DNA from: Xanthomonas translucens pv. translucens DSM 18974
GTDB taxonomy: Bacteria > Pseudomonadota > Gammaproteobacteria > Xanthomonadales > Xanthomonadaceae
DNA: 33,962 nucleotides
Assembly: GCF_000331775.1 (NCBI RefSeq)
Contig: NZ_CAPJ01000337.1
Location: forward strand, 1 to 33,962
Direction: 5' to 3'
This document shows, piece by piece, positions 1 to 7,324 of the stretch; position 1 is the first letter of the stretch; each line of letters opens with the position of its first letter. The position numbers and the translations under genes are program-made. Under the pieces are notes generated by a model that saw only the letters and a program-made list of their open reading frames with translations, was not told the DNA's origin and made no database searches.

Positions 1-809
1 GGCGTCGCCACCGCGGCGCCGGCAGTGCTGGAGGCGGCGATGCCGGCGCTGCCGCTGCCGCCGCCGAGCAGCCGATCGGCGAACAGCAACGGGATCCCGG
101 TGACCACGACGACCAGCAGACCGAGCAGCACGCCGGGCACCCCGGCGCTGGCGATCACGTGCAGATCCAGCGTATTGCCCAGCGCGAAGGCGAAGAACGG
201 GATCAGCGCAGGCACTGCCGCGGCGAACAGCGCGCGCAGCTGCGGATCCAGGTTGCCGAGCGCGAAGCCCACCAGCAGCGGCAGCACCGCGCCGAGAAAT
301 AGGCGTGGCTCGAACACGGCGACGCCGGCGCTGCCGAGGATGAGCATCGTCATCAACGGCCCCGATTCCACCGACATCAGCACCACCGCACCGGCTTCGC
401 CGGGCTTGCCGTACTGCTGCATGAGCGAGGCGAACAGTCCGCCGTTGGTCATGTCCATCGCCGCGACCAGGGCCAGCACCGAGATGCCTTTCCAGCAGCC
501 TTCCGCGATCCCGGCAGGCGGCAGCATCCGCGCCGCGAGCACCGCCACCAGCCAGGCCACGCCGAGCTTGGTCAGCAGCAGCACGCCCGACTGGCGCAGG
601 ATCCGGCCGCTGGCGCGCAGCTGGATCGAGGCGCCCATGCACAGGAACCACACCGCCAGGATCGGCACTACGCCGCCGATCAGGCCCTGGCTGAACGAGC
701 CGAGGAAGGCGCCGGCCTGCGGCCATGCGCTATGGCAGGCGGCGCCGAGGAACAAGGGCACCAGCATCATGCCGCCTGGAACGCGTTCGAGCGTTTGCTT
801 GATCTGCAT
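1..809 (-). CDS. kdgT: 2-keto-3-deoxygluconate permease (C-terminus cut by window edge)
   Basis: Inner-membrane proton symporter of the KdgT family, which imports 2-keto-3-deoxygluconate, a product of pectin breakdown, for the Entner-Doudoroff route. The visible 269 codons begin [20 protein letters not shown] and continue with hallmark stretches seen by translation: [60 protein letters not shown] and [12 protein letters not shown]. These line up closely with the E. coli protein as I remember it. Many hydrophobic segments fit a multi-pass carrier. The ATG at 809 is preceded by AAGAGGA about 14 bases upstream. The frame stays open to base 3 and runs off the left edge, so roughly the last 45-55 residues are missing. 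The upstream minus-strand neighbour is the DUF72 gene, 203 bp away, so the gene probably has its own promoter. No regulator site could be recognised. Confidence 0.92.
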   Translation of the reverse strand, partial: MQIKQTLERVPGGMMLVPLFLGAACHSAWPQAGAFLGSFSQGLIGGVVPILAVWFLCMGASIQLRASGRILRQSGVLLLTKLGVAWLVAVLAARMLPPAGIAEGCWKGISVLALVAAMDMTNGGLFASLMQQYGKPGEAGAVVLMSVESGPLMTMLILGSAGVAVFEPRLFLGAVLPLLVGFALGNLDPQLRALFAAAVPALIPFFAFALGNTLDLHVIASAGVPGVLLGLLVVVVTGIPLLFADRLLGGGSGSAGIAASSTAGAAVAT

Positions 810-1012
810 CGGGGTTGGACGTCCTCTTGAAAAAAGTCGCATCCGACGCCGACATGCGCCGGTGTCATTCTGCGTTAGTGCTTTTACTGCAACTGCATGG
901 CGCGCTGGGTGTCGCGGCGCAGCGCCGTCTGTGCTGGGTTCAGTCGCATGTCGCAGCGGCACTGTGCCGTCGGTCGCTTTTGCCCGCAGTCGCTGGCGCC
1001 GCCGCCGTGCGC

Positions 1013-1843
1013 TCAGCGCGTGCCGAGTTCGGCCAGCAGCGCCATTGCCGCGGCCGGATTGCGTTCCTTGGCGGCGCTGATGAAATAGACGAACACCTCG
1101 CGCGGCCTGGCCGCCGTAGTCGCCGCGCCGACATGCGGCAGCGCGTGCGGATCCTCGCCGCGGCGCCAGGCCTGCGCCTGCGCCGACCAGGCGCGCAATT
1201 CCTTGGGCGCATAGCCGTGCGCCAGTTCGGCGCGGCTGCGCATCAGCCGCGCGTAGACGAAGTCGCTGCTGAGATCGGCGAAGCAAGGGAAGTCGGGCGA
1301 ATCGGTGAACACCGTGGCCACGCCGTGGCGGCGCACCAGCTCCAGCAGGCCTGGCCCGACGCAGGCCGGGTCGCGCACCTCCAGCACATGCCGCAAGCGG
1401 CGGCCGGCGGCCTGCTGCGGCAGCAGCTCCAGAAACGCGGTGAGCTCGTCGAGCTCGAGCGTGCGGCCGTGCTCGAATTGCCAGAGCAGCGGGCCGAGTT
1501 TGTCGCCGAGCGTGGCGATGCCGCCGACGAAGTCCTCGATCTGCGCGCCGGCCGCGGCCAGCTTGCGCATGCCGGTGATGCGCTTGGGCGCCTTGGCCGA
1601 GAACAGGAAATCGTCCGGCGCCGCGTCGCGCCAGCGCGCATAGGTGTCCGGTTTCTGCGTCCCGTAGTAGGTGCCGTTGATCTCGATGCTGCCGACGTGG
1701 CGGCTGGCGTATTCCAGCTCGCGGCGCTGCGCCAGTCCCGGCGGGTAGAATATGCCGCCGCGCCATGGCGCATAGGTCCAGCCGCCGATGCCGACGCGGA
1801 TGCCGTCGGGTGCGGCCGGGGTGGAGTCGAAGAGATCGTTCAT
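1013..1843 (-). CDS. DUF72 (YecE-like) family protein
   Basis: A 276-residue TIM-barrel protein of the DUF72 family, whose biochemical function is not established. Seen in the translation: an early [20 protein letters not shown] block, then [49 protein letters not shown] and FVYARLMRS, in the order usual for the family. The reading frame is open further upstream to 1993, but that extension is alanine-rich and low-complexity, and family members start just before the VGIGGW strand. I therefore chose the ATG at 1843 (MNDLFDS). It is divergent from rraA with 136 bp between the starts. The C-terminal segment [20 protein letters not shown] is also typical of the family. Confidence 0.88.
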   Translation of the reverse strand: MNDLFDSTPAAPDGIRVGIGGWTYAPWRGGIFYPPGLAQRRELEYASRHVGSIEINGTYYGTQKPDTYARWRDAAPDDFLFSAKAPKRITGMRKLAAAGAQIEDFVGGIATLGDKLGPLLWQFEHGRTLELDELTAFLELLPQQAAGRRLRHVLEVRDPACVGPGLLELVRRHGVATVFTDSPDFPCFADLSSDFVYARLMRSRAELAHGYAPKELRAWSAQAQAWRRGEDPHALPHVGAATTAARPREVFVYFISAAKERNPAAAMALLAELGTR

Positions 1844-1979
1844 GGCATGCACGCCGGCGTGGACAGGAGAGGCGCAGTGTGCCGCAGTCCGCGCCGTTGC
1901 CGCATGCATGGCCGCTGCGGCTGCCGCCACCGCATGCGTCGCGCTACCATCCATGCAACGCCGACTGCCCCGACCGACC

Positions 1980-2462
1980 ATGACCTGGACCACGCCCGAT
2001 CTGTGCGACGCCCATCCCGAGGTGCAGGTCGCCGAACCGCTGTTCCGCAGTTACGGCGGCCACGCCGCGTTCTGCGGCGCGATCGTCACCGTCAGCTGCT
2101 TCGAGGACAACGCGCGGGTGCGCGAACTTGCGGCCACCCCCGGTGCCGGCCGCGTCATCGTCGTCGACGGGCAGGGCTCGCTGCGCCGCTCGCTGCTCGG
2201 CGATCAGATCGCCGAGAACGCGGTGCGCAACGGTTGGGCCGGGCTGTTGCTGCATGGCTGCGTGCGCGACGTGGAGGCCTTGGCGGCGTTGCCGCTGGGC
2301 GTGCAGGCGCTGGCCGCGTGCCCGCGCAAGACCGAAAGACGCGGCCTCGGCGAGGTCGATGTGCCGCTGCGGTTCGCCGGGGTGGCGTTCCTGCCTGGGC
2401 ACTGCCTGTACGCCGATCGCAACGGGGTGCTGGTCGCCGCGCAGGCGTTGCTCCCGGCGTGA
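1980..2462 (+). CDS. rraA: RraA, regulator of RNase E activity
   Basis: A 160-residue RraA-family protein. In E. coli RraA forms a trimeric ring, binds RNase E and inhibits mRNA decay; some relatives are aldolases. The sequence carries the family core: [55 protein letters not shown] and [16 protein letters not shown]. Length matches the compact RNase E inhibitor type. The ATG at 1980 ([10 protein letters not shown]) fits xanthomonad homologues; no strong Shine-Dalgarno is visible before it, and the longer in-frame upstream stretch looks like non-coding sequence. The stop overlaps a GTG in frame with the downstream serine hydrolase, so the two genes may be read from one transcript. Confidence 0.9.
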   Translation: MTWTTPDLCDAHPEVQVAEPLFRSYGGHAAFCGAIVTVSCFEDNARVRELAATPGAGRVIVVDGQGSLRRSLLGDQIAENAVRNGWAGLLLHGCVRDVEALAALPLGVQALAACPRKTERRGLGEVDVPLRFAGVAFLPGHCLYADRNGVLVAAQALLPA

Positions 2463-2503
2463 GCGTGCCGGCGCCTGTTCCTTTCCCTGCTGGAGATACC
2501 GAT

Positions 2504-4102
2504 TTGAAGACCCTGTCGATGGGCTGCCTGTTGTTGGCGATGACCGCCACCGCGCAGGCGCCCGCTCCGGTGGACGCCGCAGTGCCGCCTGCGCTGCAGG
2601 ATCTGGATGCGCGGGTGGAGCGGGTGCGCAAGCAGTTCGACGTGCCCGGCATCGCCATCGCCATCGTCAAGGACGGGCAGGTGGTGCTGGAGCGCGGCTA
2701 CGGCGTGCGCGAACTGGGCAAGCCCGCGCCGGTGGACGCGCAGACCCTGTTCGCGATCGCCTCCAACACCAAGGCGTTCACCGCCGCGGCGCTGTCGATC
2801 CTGGCCGACGAAGGCAAGCTCAAGCTCGACGACCGGGTGATCGAACACCTGCCGTGGTTCCAGATGGCCGATCCCTACGTGACCCGCGAGATGCGCGTGC
2901 GCGACCTGCTCAGCCACCGCAGCGGACTGAGCCTGGGCGCCGGCGACCTGCTGTTCTGGCCGGCCACCAGCTACAGCAACGAGGAGGTGGTGCGGCGCCT
3001 GGCGCAGGTGCCGCTGAAGGGCGGTTTCCGCGACCGCTATGCCTACGACAACATCCTCTACGCGGTGGCGCAGAAGCTGATCGAGCAGGTCTCTGGGCAG
3101 TCCTACGCCGAGTTCGTACGCCAGCGCATCTTCGTGCCGGTGGGCATGAGCGGCGCGCGTATCAATAGCGATTACCTGCAGCCCGGCGACCGCGCGGCGG
3201 TCGGCCATGCCAAGTTCGATTTCCGCGAGCTGCGCCCGGTGCCGCCGCTGACCTGGTCGAATAATTCCGGCGCCGGCGGCATCTACGCCAGCGTGCACGA
3301 CATGGCCAAGTGGATGCAGGTGCAGCTCGACGGCGGCCGCCTGCCATCGGCCGATGGCCAGGAGCGGCGTCTGTTCAGCGCGCAGCGCCAGCAGGAGATG
3401 TGGCAGATGATCACCCCGATCGCCATCGCCGAGCCGAGCGTGCCGCAACTGCTGCCGGCCAGGCCGAACTTCGCCGGCTATGGCGAGGGCTGGAGCCTGA
3501 GCGACTACCGCGGGCACAAGCTGGTCTGGCACACCGGCGGCTGGCCGGGCATGGTGTCGCGGCTGACCCTGCTGCCGGAACAGCAACTGGGCGTGATCGT
3601 GCTGACCAACCAGGAAGTGGGCGCGGCGTTCAACGCGCTGACCCTGCAGGTGCTCGACGCCTACCTGGGCGCGCCGCCGACCGACTGGACCGCCGCCTAT
3701 GCCGCTGCCGTGGCCAAGGCCGACGCGAAGGCCGACGAGGACTGGAGCAAGCACCAGGCCGCGCGCGATGCCAGCTCCAAACCGTCGCTGCCGCTGGCCG
3801 CTTACGCAGGCACGTATCGCGATCCGTGGTACGGCGAGGTGGCGATCGTGCAGCGCGGCAAGCAACTGGAACTGCGCTTCAGCAAGACCGCGCAGCTGGT
3901 CGGCACGTTGCAGCACTGGCAGCACGACACCTTCATCGTGCGCTGGCGCGACCGTTCGCTCAATGCCGATGCCTTCGTCAACTTCGCGCTGACCCCGGAC
4001 GGCAAGGTGCGCGAGGTGCGCATGGAAGCGATCTCGCCGCTGACCGATTTCAGCTTCGATTTCCAGGACCTGCTGCTGACACCGACGACTGCCGCATCGT
4101 GA
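2504..4102 (+). CDS. Secreted serine hydrolase, beta-lactamase class C family, with C-terminal DUF3471-like domain
   Basis: A 532-residue serine hydrolase of the class C beta-lactamase / penicillin-binding fold. Numbered from the chosen start, the catalytic elements are S87-N-T-K90 (SxxK), Y181-D-N183 (YxN) and H343-T-G-G346 (HTGG). DLLSHRSGL at about 134-142 is also typical of the family. After residue about 425 a smaller domain (LAAYAGTYRDPWYGEVAI) resembles DUF3471, common at the C terminus of such esterases and peptidases. The N terminus KTLSMGCLLLAMTATAQA looks like a signal peptide, so the enzyme is probably periplasmic. I chose the TTG at 2504 because GGAG lies 8 bases upstream and it yields the signal peptide; an ATG at 2519 and a GTG at 2459 are alternatives. 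The frame is open far upstream (to 815) by chance. Substrate unknown: it could be an esterase, D-aminopeptidase or peptidoglycan-related enzyme rather than a beta-lactamase. Confidence 0.88.
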   Translation: MKTLSMGCLLLAMTATAQAPAPVDAAVPPALQDLDARVERVRKQFDVPGIAIAIVKDGQVVLERGYGVRELGKPAPVDAQTLFAIASNTKAFTAAALSILADEGKLKLDDRVIEHLPWFQMADPYVTREMRVRDLLSHRSGLSLGAGDLLFWPATSYSNEEVVRRLAQVPLKGGFRDRYAYDNILYAVAQKLIEQVSGQSYAEFVRQRIFVPVGMSGARINSDYLQPGDRAAVGHAKFDFRELRPVPPLTWSNNSGAGGIYASVHDMAKWMQVQLDGGRLPSADGQERRLFSAQRQQEMWQMITPIAIAEPSVPQLLPARPNFAGYGEGWSLSDYRGHKLVWHTGGWPGMVSRLTLLPEQQLGVIVLTNQEVGAAFNALTLQVLDAYLGAPPTDWTAAYAAAVAKADAKADEDWSKHQAARDASSKPSLPLAAYAGTYRDPWYGEVAIVQRGKQLELRFSKTAQLVGTLQHWQHDTFIVRWRDRSLNADAFVNFALTPDGKVREVRMEAISPLTDFSFDFQDLLLTPTTAAS

Positions 4103-4110
4103 GCGCGGCC

Positions 4111-4508
4111 ATGCCGATGCTCTCGCACGTGCATCTCGGGGTGAACGACTTCCCGGCCGCATTCGCGTTCTACGCGCCGTTGCTGCAGGCGCTGGGGCTG
4201 CACTGAAGTTCCGCGACGACGTGCGCGGCTGGGCCGGCTGGACCGCGCCGCACGCGCCGCGGCCGCTGCTGCTGATCGGCCGTGCCTTCGACGGCCAGCC
4301 GGCGGCGCCGGGCAACGGCCAGATGCTCGCATTGCAGGCGTCGAACCGGGCGCTGGTGGATCGCTGCCACGCGCTGGCGCTGGCCCAGGGAGGGCACTGC
4401 GAAGGCCCGCCCGCGCTGCGCGCGCACTACCATCCGGACTATTACGGCGCGTATTTCCGCGACCTGGACGGCAATAAGCTAGGCGTGTGCTGCCACCGCG
4501 CGGAATGA
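4111..4508 (+). pseudogene. VOC (glyoxalase-fold) family gene with a one-base frameshift
   Basis: The first frame (4111-4206) encodes MPMLSHVHLGVNDFPAAFAF and on to QALGLH, then stops. The family sequence resumes in another frame from about 4203: LKFRDDVRGWAGWTAPHAPR, LIGRAFDGQPAAPGNGQM, then DYYGAYFRDLDGNKLGVCCH up to the stop at 4506-4508. Joined, the pieces form one complete 130-residue vicinal-oxygen-chelate protein, a small metalloenzyme family of lyases and dioxygenases. At the junction (near 4197-4206) the bases between two leucine codons are CA, one short of a codon, so a single-base deletion explains the break. The start lies next to the stop of the serine hydrolase (a GTG at 4099 overlaps that stop), suggesting an operon. 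It may be a real pseudogene or an assembly error. Confidence 0.75.
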
Positions 4509-4596
4509 GCGCGATGGTTGTTGCGATGCTGTCGGCCGCTGTCCTGGTTTAGGTGCATCGCATCGGAAACAAGCACCGATCGCCAGGCCAGTTGGT

Positions 4597-4677
4597 TGTA
4601 GGAGCGGCTTCAGCCGCGACATCGAAGCCGCGTGGTATCCGGCTTCGGCAGCAGTCGGGACTGAAGTCCCTTCCACA
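4597..4677. repeat. REP pair in inverted orientation (BIME-like)
   Basis: A forward 24-base unit (4597-4620) contains GTAG followed by the palindrome GCGGCTTCAGCCGC. A reverse-oriented unit (4654-4677, GACTGAAGTC core ending CCACA) closes the element. Between them is a second inverted repeat, CGAAGCCG...CGGCTTCG. The GTAG tetranucleotide plus palindrome is the signature of REP elements moved by REP-associated tyrosine transposases; no such transposase gene is in this window. Confidence 0.75.
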
Positions 4678-4724
4678 AGAAGCCGGGTCGGCTATGCGGA
4701 TGGTCTTGGACATGTGCAGCTTGT

Positions 4725-4748
4725 TGTAGGAGCGGCTTCAGCCGCGAC
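4725..4748 (+). repeat. REP element, single unit
   Basis: Identical in its 24 bases to the unit at 4597-4620 (GTAG followed by GCGGCTTCAGCCGC), and followed by the same CATCGAAGCCG extension. It sits directly at the truncated 5' end of the AraC-type remnant, whose recognisable coding sequence begins within about 30 bases. Confidence 0.75.
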
Positions 4749-4763
4749 ATCGAAGCCGGAAGG

Positions 4764-5133
4764 CCTTCGCCTTCAGCTTCGTCGCCAGCCCGGTCGCCAC
4801 GCAACGCCGCCATCCGTTCGACGGCGTGTTCGACTGGGCGCGGCAGCAGTTGCACACCGGCATCGGCGCTGCGGACCTGGTGCGGGCCGCGGCGATGAGC
4901 GAACGCAATTGCTACCGCCGTTTCAAGGCGGCGATCGGCACCACCCCGGCACACTGGCTGCAGCAGGGGGCGTGCGTGCGGCGAAAGCCTTGCTCGAGGA
5001 AGGGCGGCTGGATCTGCAACCGGTCGCCGCGGCCTGCGGCTTCGCGACGCTGGAGGCGTTCCGGGCCGCGTTCCGCCGCCATGTGGGCGTGGCGCCATCG
5101 GTGTACCGCAGCGGCTCCGGGCCGTTCGCCTGA
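4764..5133 (+). pseudogene. Remnant of an AraC/GlxA-type transcription regulator (DNA-binding end only)
   Basis: Only the C-terminal helix-turn-helix half of an AraC-family activator is present. One frame gives FDWARQQLHTGIGAADLVRA, AAMSERNCYRRFKAAIGTTP and AHWLQQ. The frame then shifts near a run of five G at about 4966-4970 and continues as VRAAKALLEEGRLDLQPVAA, ACGFATLEAFRAAFRRHVGV and APSVYRS. Both HTH motifs of the AraC domain are therefore recognisable, but the gene is frameshifted and the whole N-terminal ligand or amidase-like domain is missing. Coding similarity ends against the REP element at 4725-4748, suggesting a deletion there. Left boundary approximate. A short intact ORF starting at 4826 covers only the first HTH and is unlikely to be functional. 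Confidence 0.7.
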
Positions 5134-5232
5134 GACGAAACGCGTGCGTGCGCCGCGGCACCCGGCGCGAACGCACATGGCGAGGACACCGGCATCGGCT
5201 ACGCTGCGCGTCTTGCAGAAGGATGGCCCGCA

Positions 5233-7059
5233 ATGTTCCGCTGGTTCGAGTCGCTGATTCCCGTGTTCCCCGCCATCGATCCGCGTACGCCGCCGCGCGG
5301 GGTGTGGCGCTTCTATGCGTTCTACCTGCGCCCGGTGTGGCCGGTGTTCGCCGCCACGCTGGTGGCCGGATTGCTGCTGGCGCTGGTCGAGGTGGCGATG
5401 TTCGATTTCCTGGCCCGCATCGTCGATCTGGTCGCCGAGGCGCCGGGGCCGGATTTCTTCGCGCGCCACCGCGACGAACTGCTGTGGATGGCAGCCATCA
5501 CCCTGATCGCGCGGCCGCTGCTGACCGGGCTGCACAATCTGCTGGTCAACCAGGCGATCATGCCCGGGCTGAGCAATCGCACGCGCTGGCTGATGCACAA
5601 CTACGTGGTGCGGCAAAGCCTGGGCTTTTTCCAGAACGACTTAGCCGGGCGCATCGCCAACCGGGTCATGCAGACCGGCACTTCGCTGCGCGAATCGGCG
5701 GTGCAGATGGTCGATGCGCTGTGGTACATCCTGGTCTATACCGGCACCGCGCTGTACCTGTTCGCGCAGGCCGACGTGCGCCTGATGGCGCCGTTGCTGC
5801 TCTGGCTGGTCGTCTACGCGGCGCTGATGGCGTACTTCGTGCCGCGCATGCAGCAGCGCGCGTGGATCGCCGCGGAGGCGCGCTCCAAGGCGATGGGCCG
5901 GATCGTCGACGGCTACACCAATATCGCCACGCTGAAGCTGTTCGCGCATGCCAAGCGCGAGGAGGCCTATGTGCGCGAGTCGATCCAGGAGCTAGTGGTC
6001 AAGCACCGCGGGCAGACCCGGATGACCACCGCCATGGACCTGTCGATCGCGGTGTTGAACGGTTTGCTGATCGTCGGCACCTGCGCGTTGGCGCTGTGGC
6101 TGTGGAGCCAGGGCCGGATCAGCGTCGGCGCGATCACCCTGGCCACCGGGTTGGTGATCCGCATCCACAACATGTCCGGCTGGATCATGTGGGTGGTCAA
6201 CGGTATCTTCGAAGACATCGGTGCGGTGCAGGATGGCATGGAGAGCGTGGCCCAGCCGATCCAGGTGCAGGACTGCACCGATGCGCAGGCGCTGCAGGTC
6301 AGCCGCGGCGAGGTGCGTTTCGAGCACGTCCACTTCCACTACGGCAAGCGCGGCGGGGTGATCGCCGGGCTCGACCTGCAGGTGCGCGCGGGCGAGAAGA
6401 TCGGCCTGGTCGGGCCGTCCGGCGCCGGCAAATCGACCCTGGTCAATGTGCTGCTGCGACTGTACGACCTGGAGCGCGGACGCATCCTGATCGATGGCCA
6501 GGACATCGCCACGGTGACCCAGGCAAGCCTGCGCGGGCAGATCGGCCTGGTCACCCAGGACACCTCGCTGCTGCACCGCTCGATCCGCGACAACCTGCTG
6601 TACGGCCGTCCCGACGCCGGCGAGGCGCAGCTGCACGCGGCGGTGCGCAAGGCGCGCGCCGACGGCTTCATCGACGCCTTGCGCGATGGCGAAGGCCGCA
6701 GCGGCTACGACGCGCATGTCGGCGAACGCGGGGTCAAGCTGTCCGGCGGCCAGCGCCAGCGCATCGCCATCTCCCGGGTACTGCTGAAGGACGCGCCGAT
6801 CCTGGTGCTGGACGAGGCCACCTCGGCGCTGGATTCGGAAGTGGAGGCGGCGATCCAGGACAGCCTGGACGAATTGATGGCGGGCAAGACGGTGATCGCG
6901 ATCGCGCACCGGCTCTCGACCATCGCGCGCATGGACCGCTTGGTGGTGATGGACCAGGGTGCGGTCGTCGAAAGCGGCACCCATGCCGAACTGATCGCGC
7001 ACGGCGGCCTGTACGCACGGCTGTGGGCGCGGCAGACCGGCGGATTCGTCGCGGGATAG
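5233..7059 (+). CDS. ABC exporter, fused membrane and ATPase domains
   Basis: A 608-residue half-transporter of the MsbA/multidrug exporter type: an N-terminal six-helix membrane domain (about residues 30-340) fused to an ATPase domain. Seen motifs: Walker A GPSGAGKST at 394-402, signature LSGGQRQR from 503, Walker B ILVLDEA with D527-E528, and H-loop H559 in AHRLST. The protein should form a homodimer in the inner membrane. The substrate cannot be told from sequence; related proteins export lipids, peptides or drugs. The ATG at 5233 has AGAAGGA nine bases upstream. No accessory or partner exporter gene lies beside it; upstream is the AraC remnant and downstream a REP element and a terminator. 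Confidence 0.93.
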   Translation: MFRWFESLIPVFPAIDPRTPPRGVWRFYAFYLRPVWPVFAATLVAGLLLALVEVAMFDFLARIVDLVAEAPGPDFFARHRDELLWMAAITLIARPLLTGLHNLLVNQAIMPGLSNRTRWLMHNYVVRQSLGFFQNDLAGRIANRVMQTGTSLRESAVQMVDALWYILVYTGTALYLFAQADVRLMAPLLLWLVVYAALMAYFVPRMQQRAWIAAEARSKAMGRIVDGYTNIATLKLFAHAKREEAYVRESIQELVVKHRGQTRMTTAMDLSIAVLNGLLIVGTCALALWLWSQGRISVGAITLATGLVIRIHNMSGWIMWVVNGIFEDIGAVQDGMESVAQPIQVQDCTDAQALQVSRGEVRFEHVHFHYGKRGGVIAGLDLQVRAGEKIGLVGPSGAGKSTLVNVLLRLYDLERGRILIDGQDIATVTQASLRGQIGLVTQDTSLLHRSIRDNLLYGRPDAGEAQLHAAVRKARADGFIDALRDGEGRSGYDAHVGERGVKLSGGQRQRIAISRVLLKDAPILVLDEATSALDSEVEAAIQDSLDELMAGKTVIAIAHRLSTIARMDRLVVMDQGAVVESGTHAELIAHGGLYARLWARQTGGFVAG

Positions 7060-7075
7060 GGTCGACACTGCCCCT

Positions 7076-7099
7076 TGTAGGAGCGACTTCAGTCGCGAC
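7076..7099 (+). repeat. REP element, single unit (variant)
   Basis: Same 24-base layout as the other REP units (TGTAGGAGC...GCGAC), but the palindrome is GCGACTTCAGTCGC. The paired change on both arms keeps it self-complementary. It lies 16 bp after the stop of the ABC exporter. Confidence 0.7.
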
Positions 7100-7148
7100 G
7101 GGCGTTACCGGCAACGCTGCGGCGCCATCGCATGCGCGCTGTCGCCCC

Positions 7149-7242
7149 CACAGTTTGCTGCGCAAACCGTGGGCCCCAGCTCACCATCTCCCACATCCCC
7201 CGCGCCTATCGGCGCGCCCCCCTTGACTCAAGGGGGGCTTTT
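7149..7242 (+). terminator. Rho-independent terminator within a dispersed two-hairpin 3' element
   Basis: The terminator is a perfect 9-bp stem, GCCCCCCTT (7216-7224) with AAGGGGGGC (7230-7238), a 5-base loop and TTTT. About 60 bases upstream a second hairpin is present: CACAGTTTGC (7149-7158), loop TGC, GCAAACCGTG (one mismatch). The spacer and flanks (TATCGGCGCG before, CTCCAGTTGGATCG after) recur, reverse-complemented, downstream of bamA at 29041-29152. This copy lies after the ABC exporter and is oriented to end its transcript. Confidence 0.75.
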
Positions 7243-7290
7243 CTCCAGTTGGATCGTGTGAAGCCATCAGGTGCGAGATACCGCTTCTAC

Positions 7291-7318
7291 GAATCCCCAC
7301 TCCCGAATCCCAAATCCC
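7291..7318. repeat. Degenerate heptanucleotide array
   Basis: Four consecutive 7-base units: GAATCCC, CACTCCC, GAATCCC, AAATCCC. They are a variant of the GAGTCCC/GGGACTC heptamers found at several junctions further right. The array lies directly after the 3' end of the DUF885 gene (stop at 7325-7327 on the minus strand). Confidence 0.6.
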
Positions 7319-7324
7319 GGCCCT

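Noticed and set aside
25..1080. Plus-strand open frame of 351 codons
   Set aside because: It is antisense to kdgT, whose translation matches a known family from end to end.
815..2503. A 1095-codon open frame on the plus strand starting at 815
   Set aside because: Only the part from 2504 encodes the serine hydrolase. The rest runs antisense to the DUF72 gene and out of frame through rraA; long open frames are expected at this GC content.
2504..4102. Antibiotic-resistance beta-lactamase
   Set aside because: The SxxK, YxN and HTGG motifs are shared by esterases and peptidases; the extra C-terminal domain and context do not indicate resistance.
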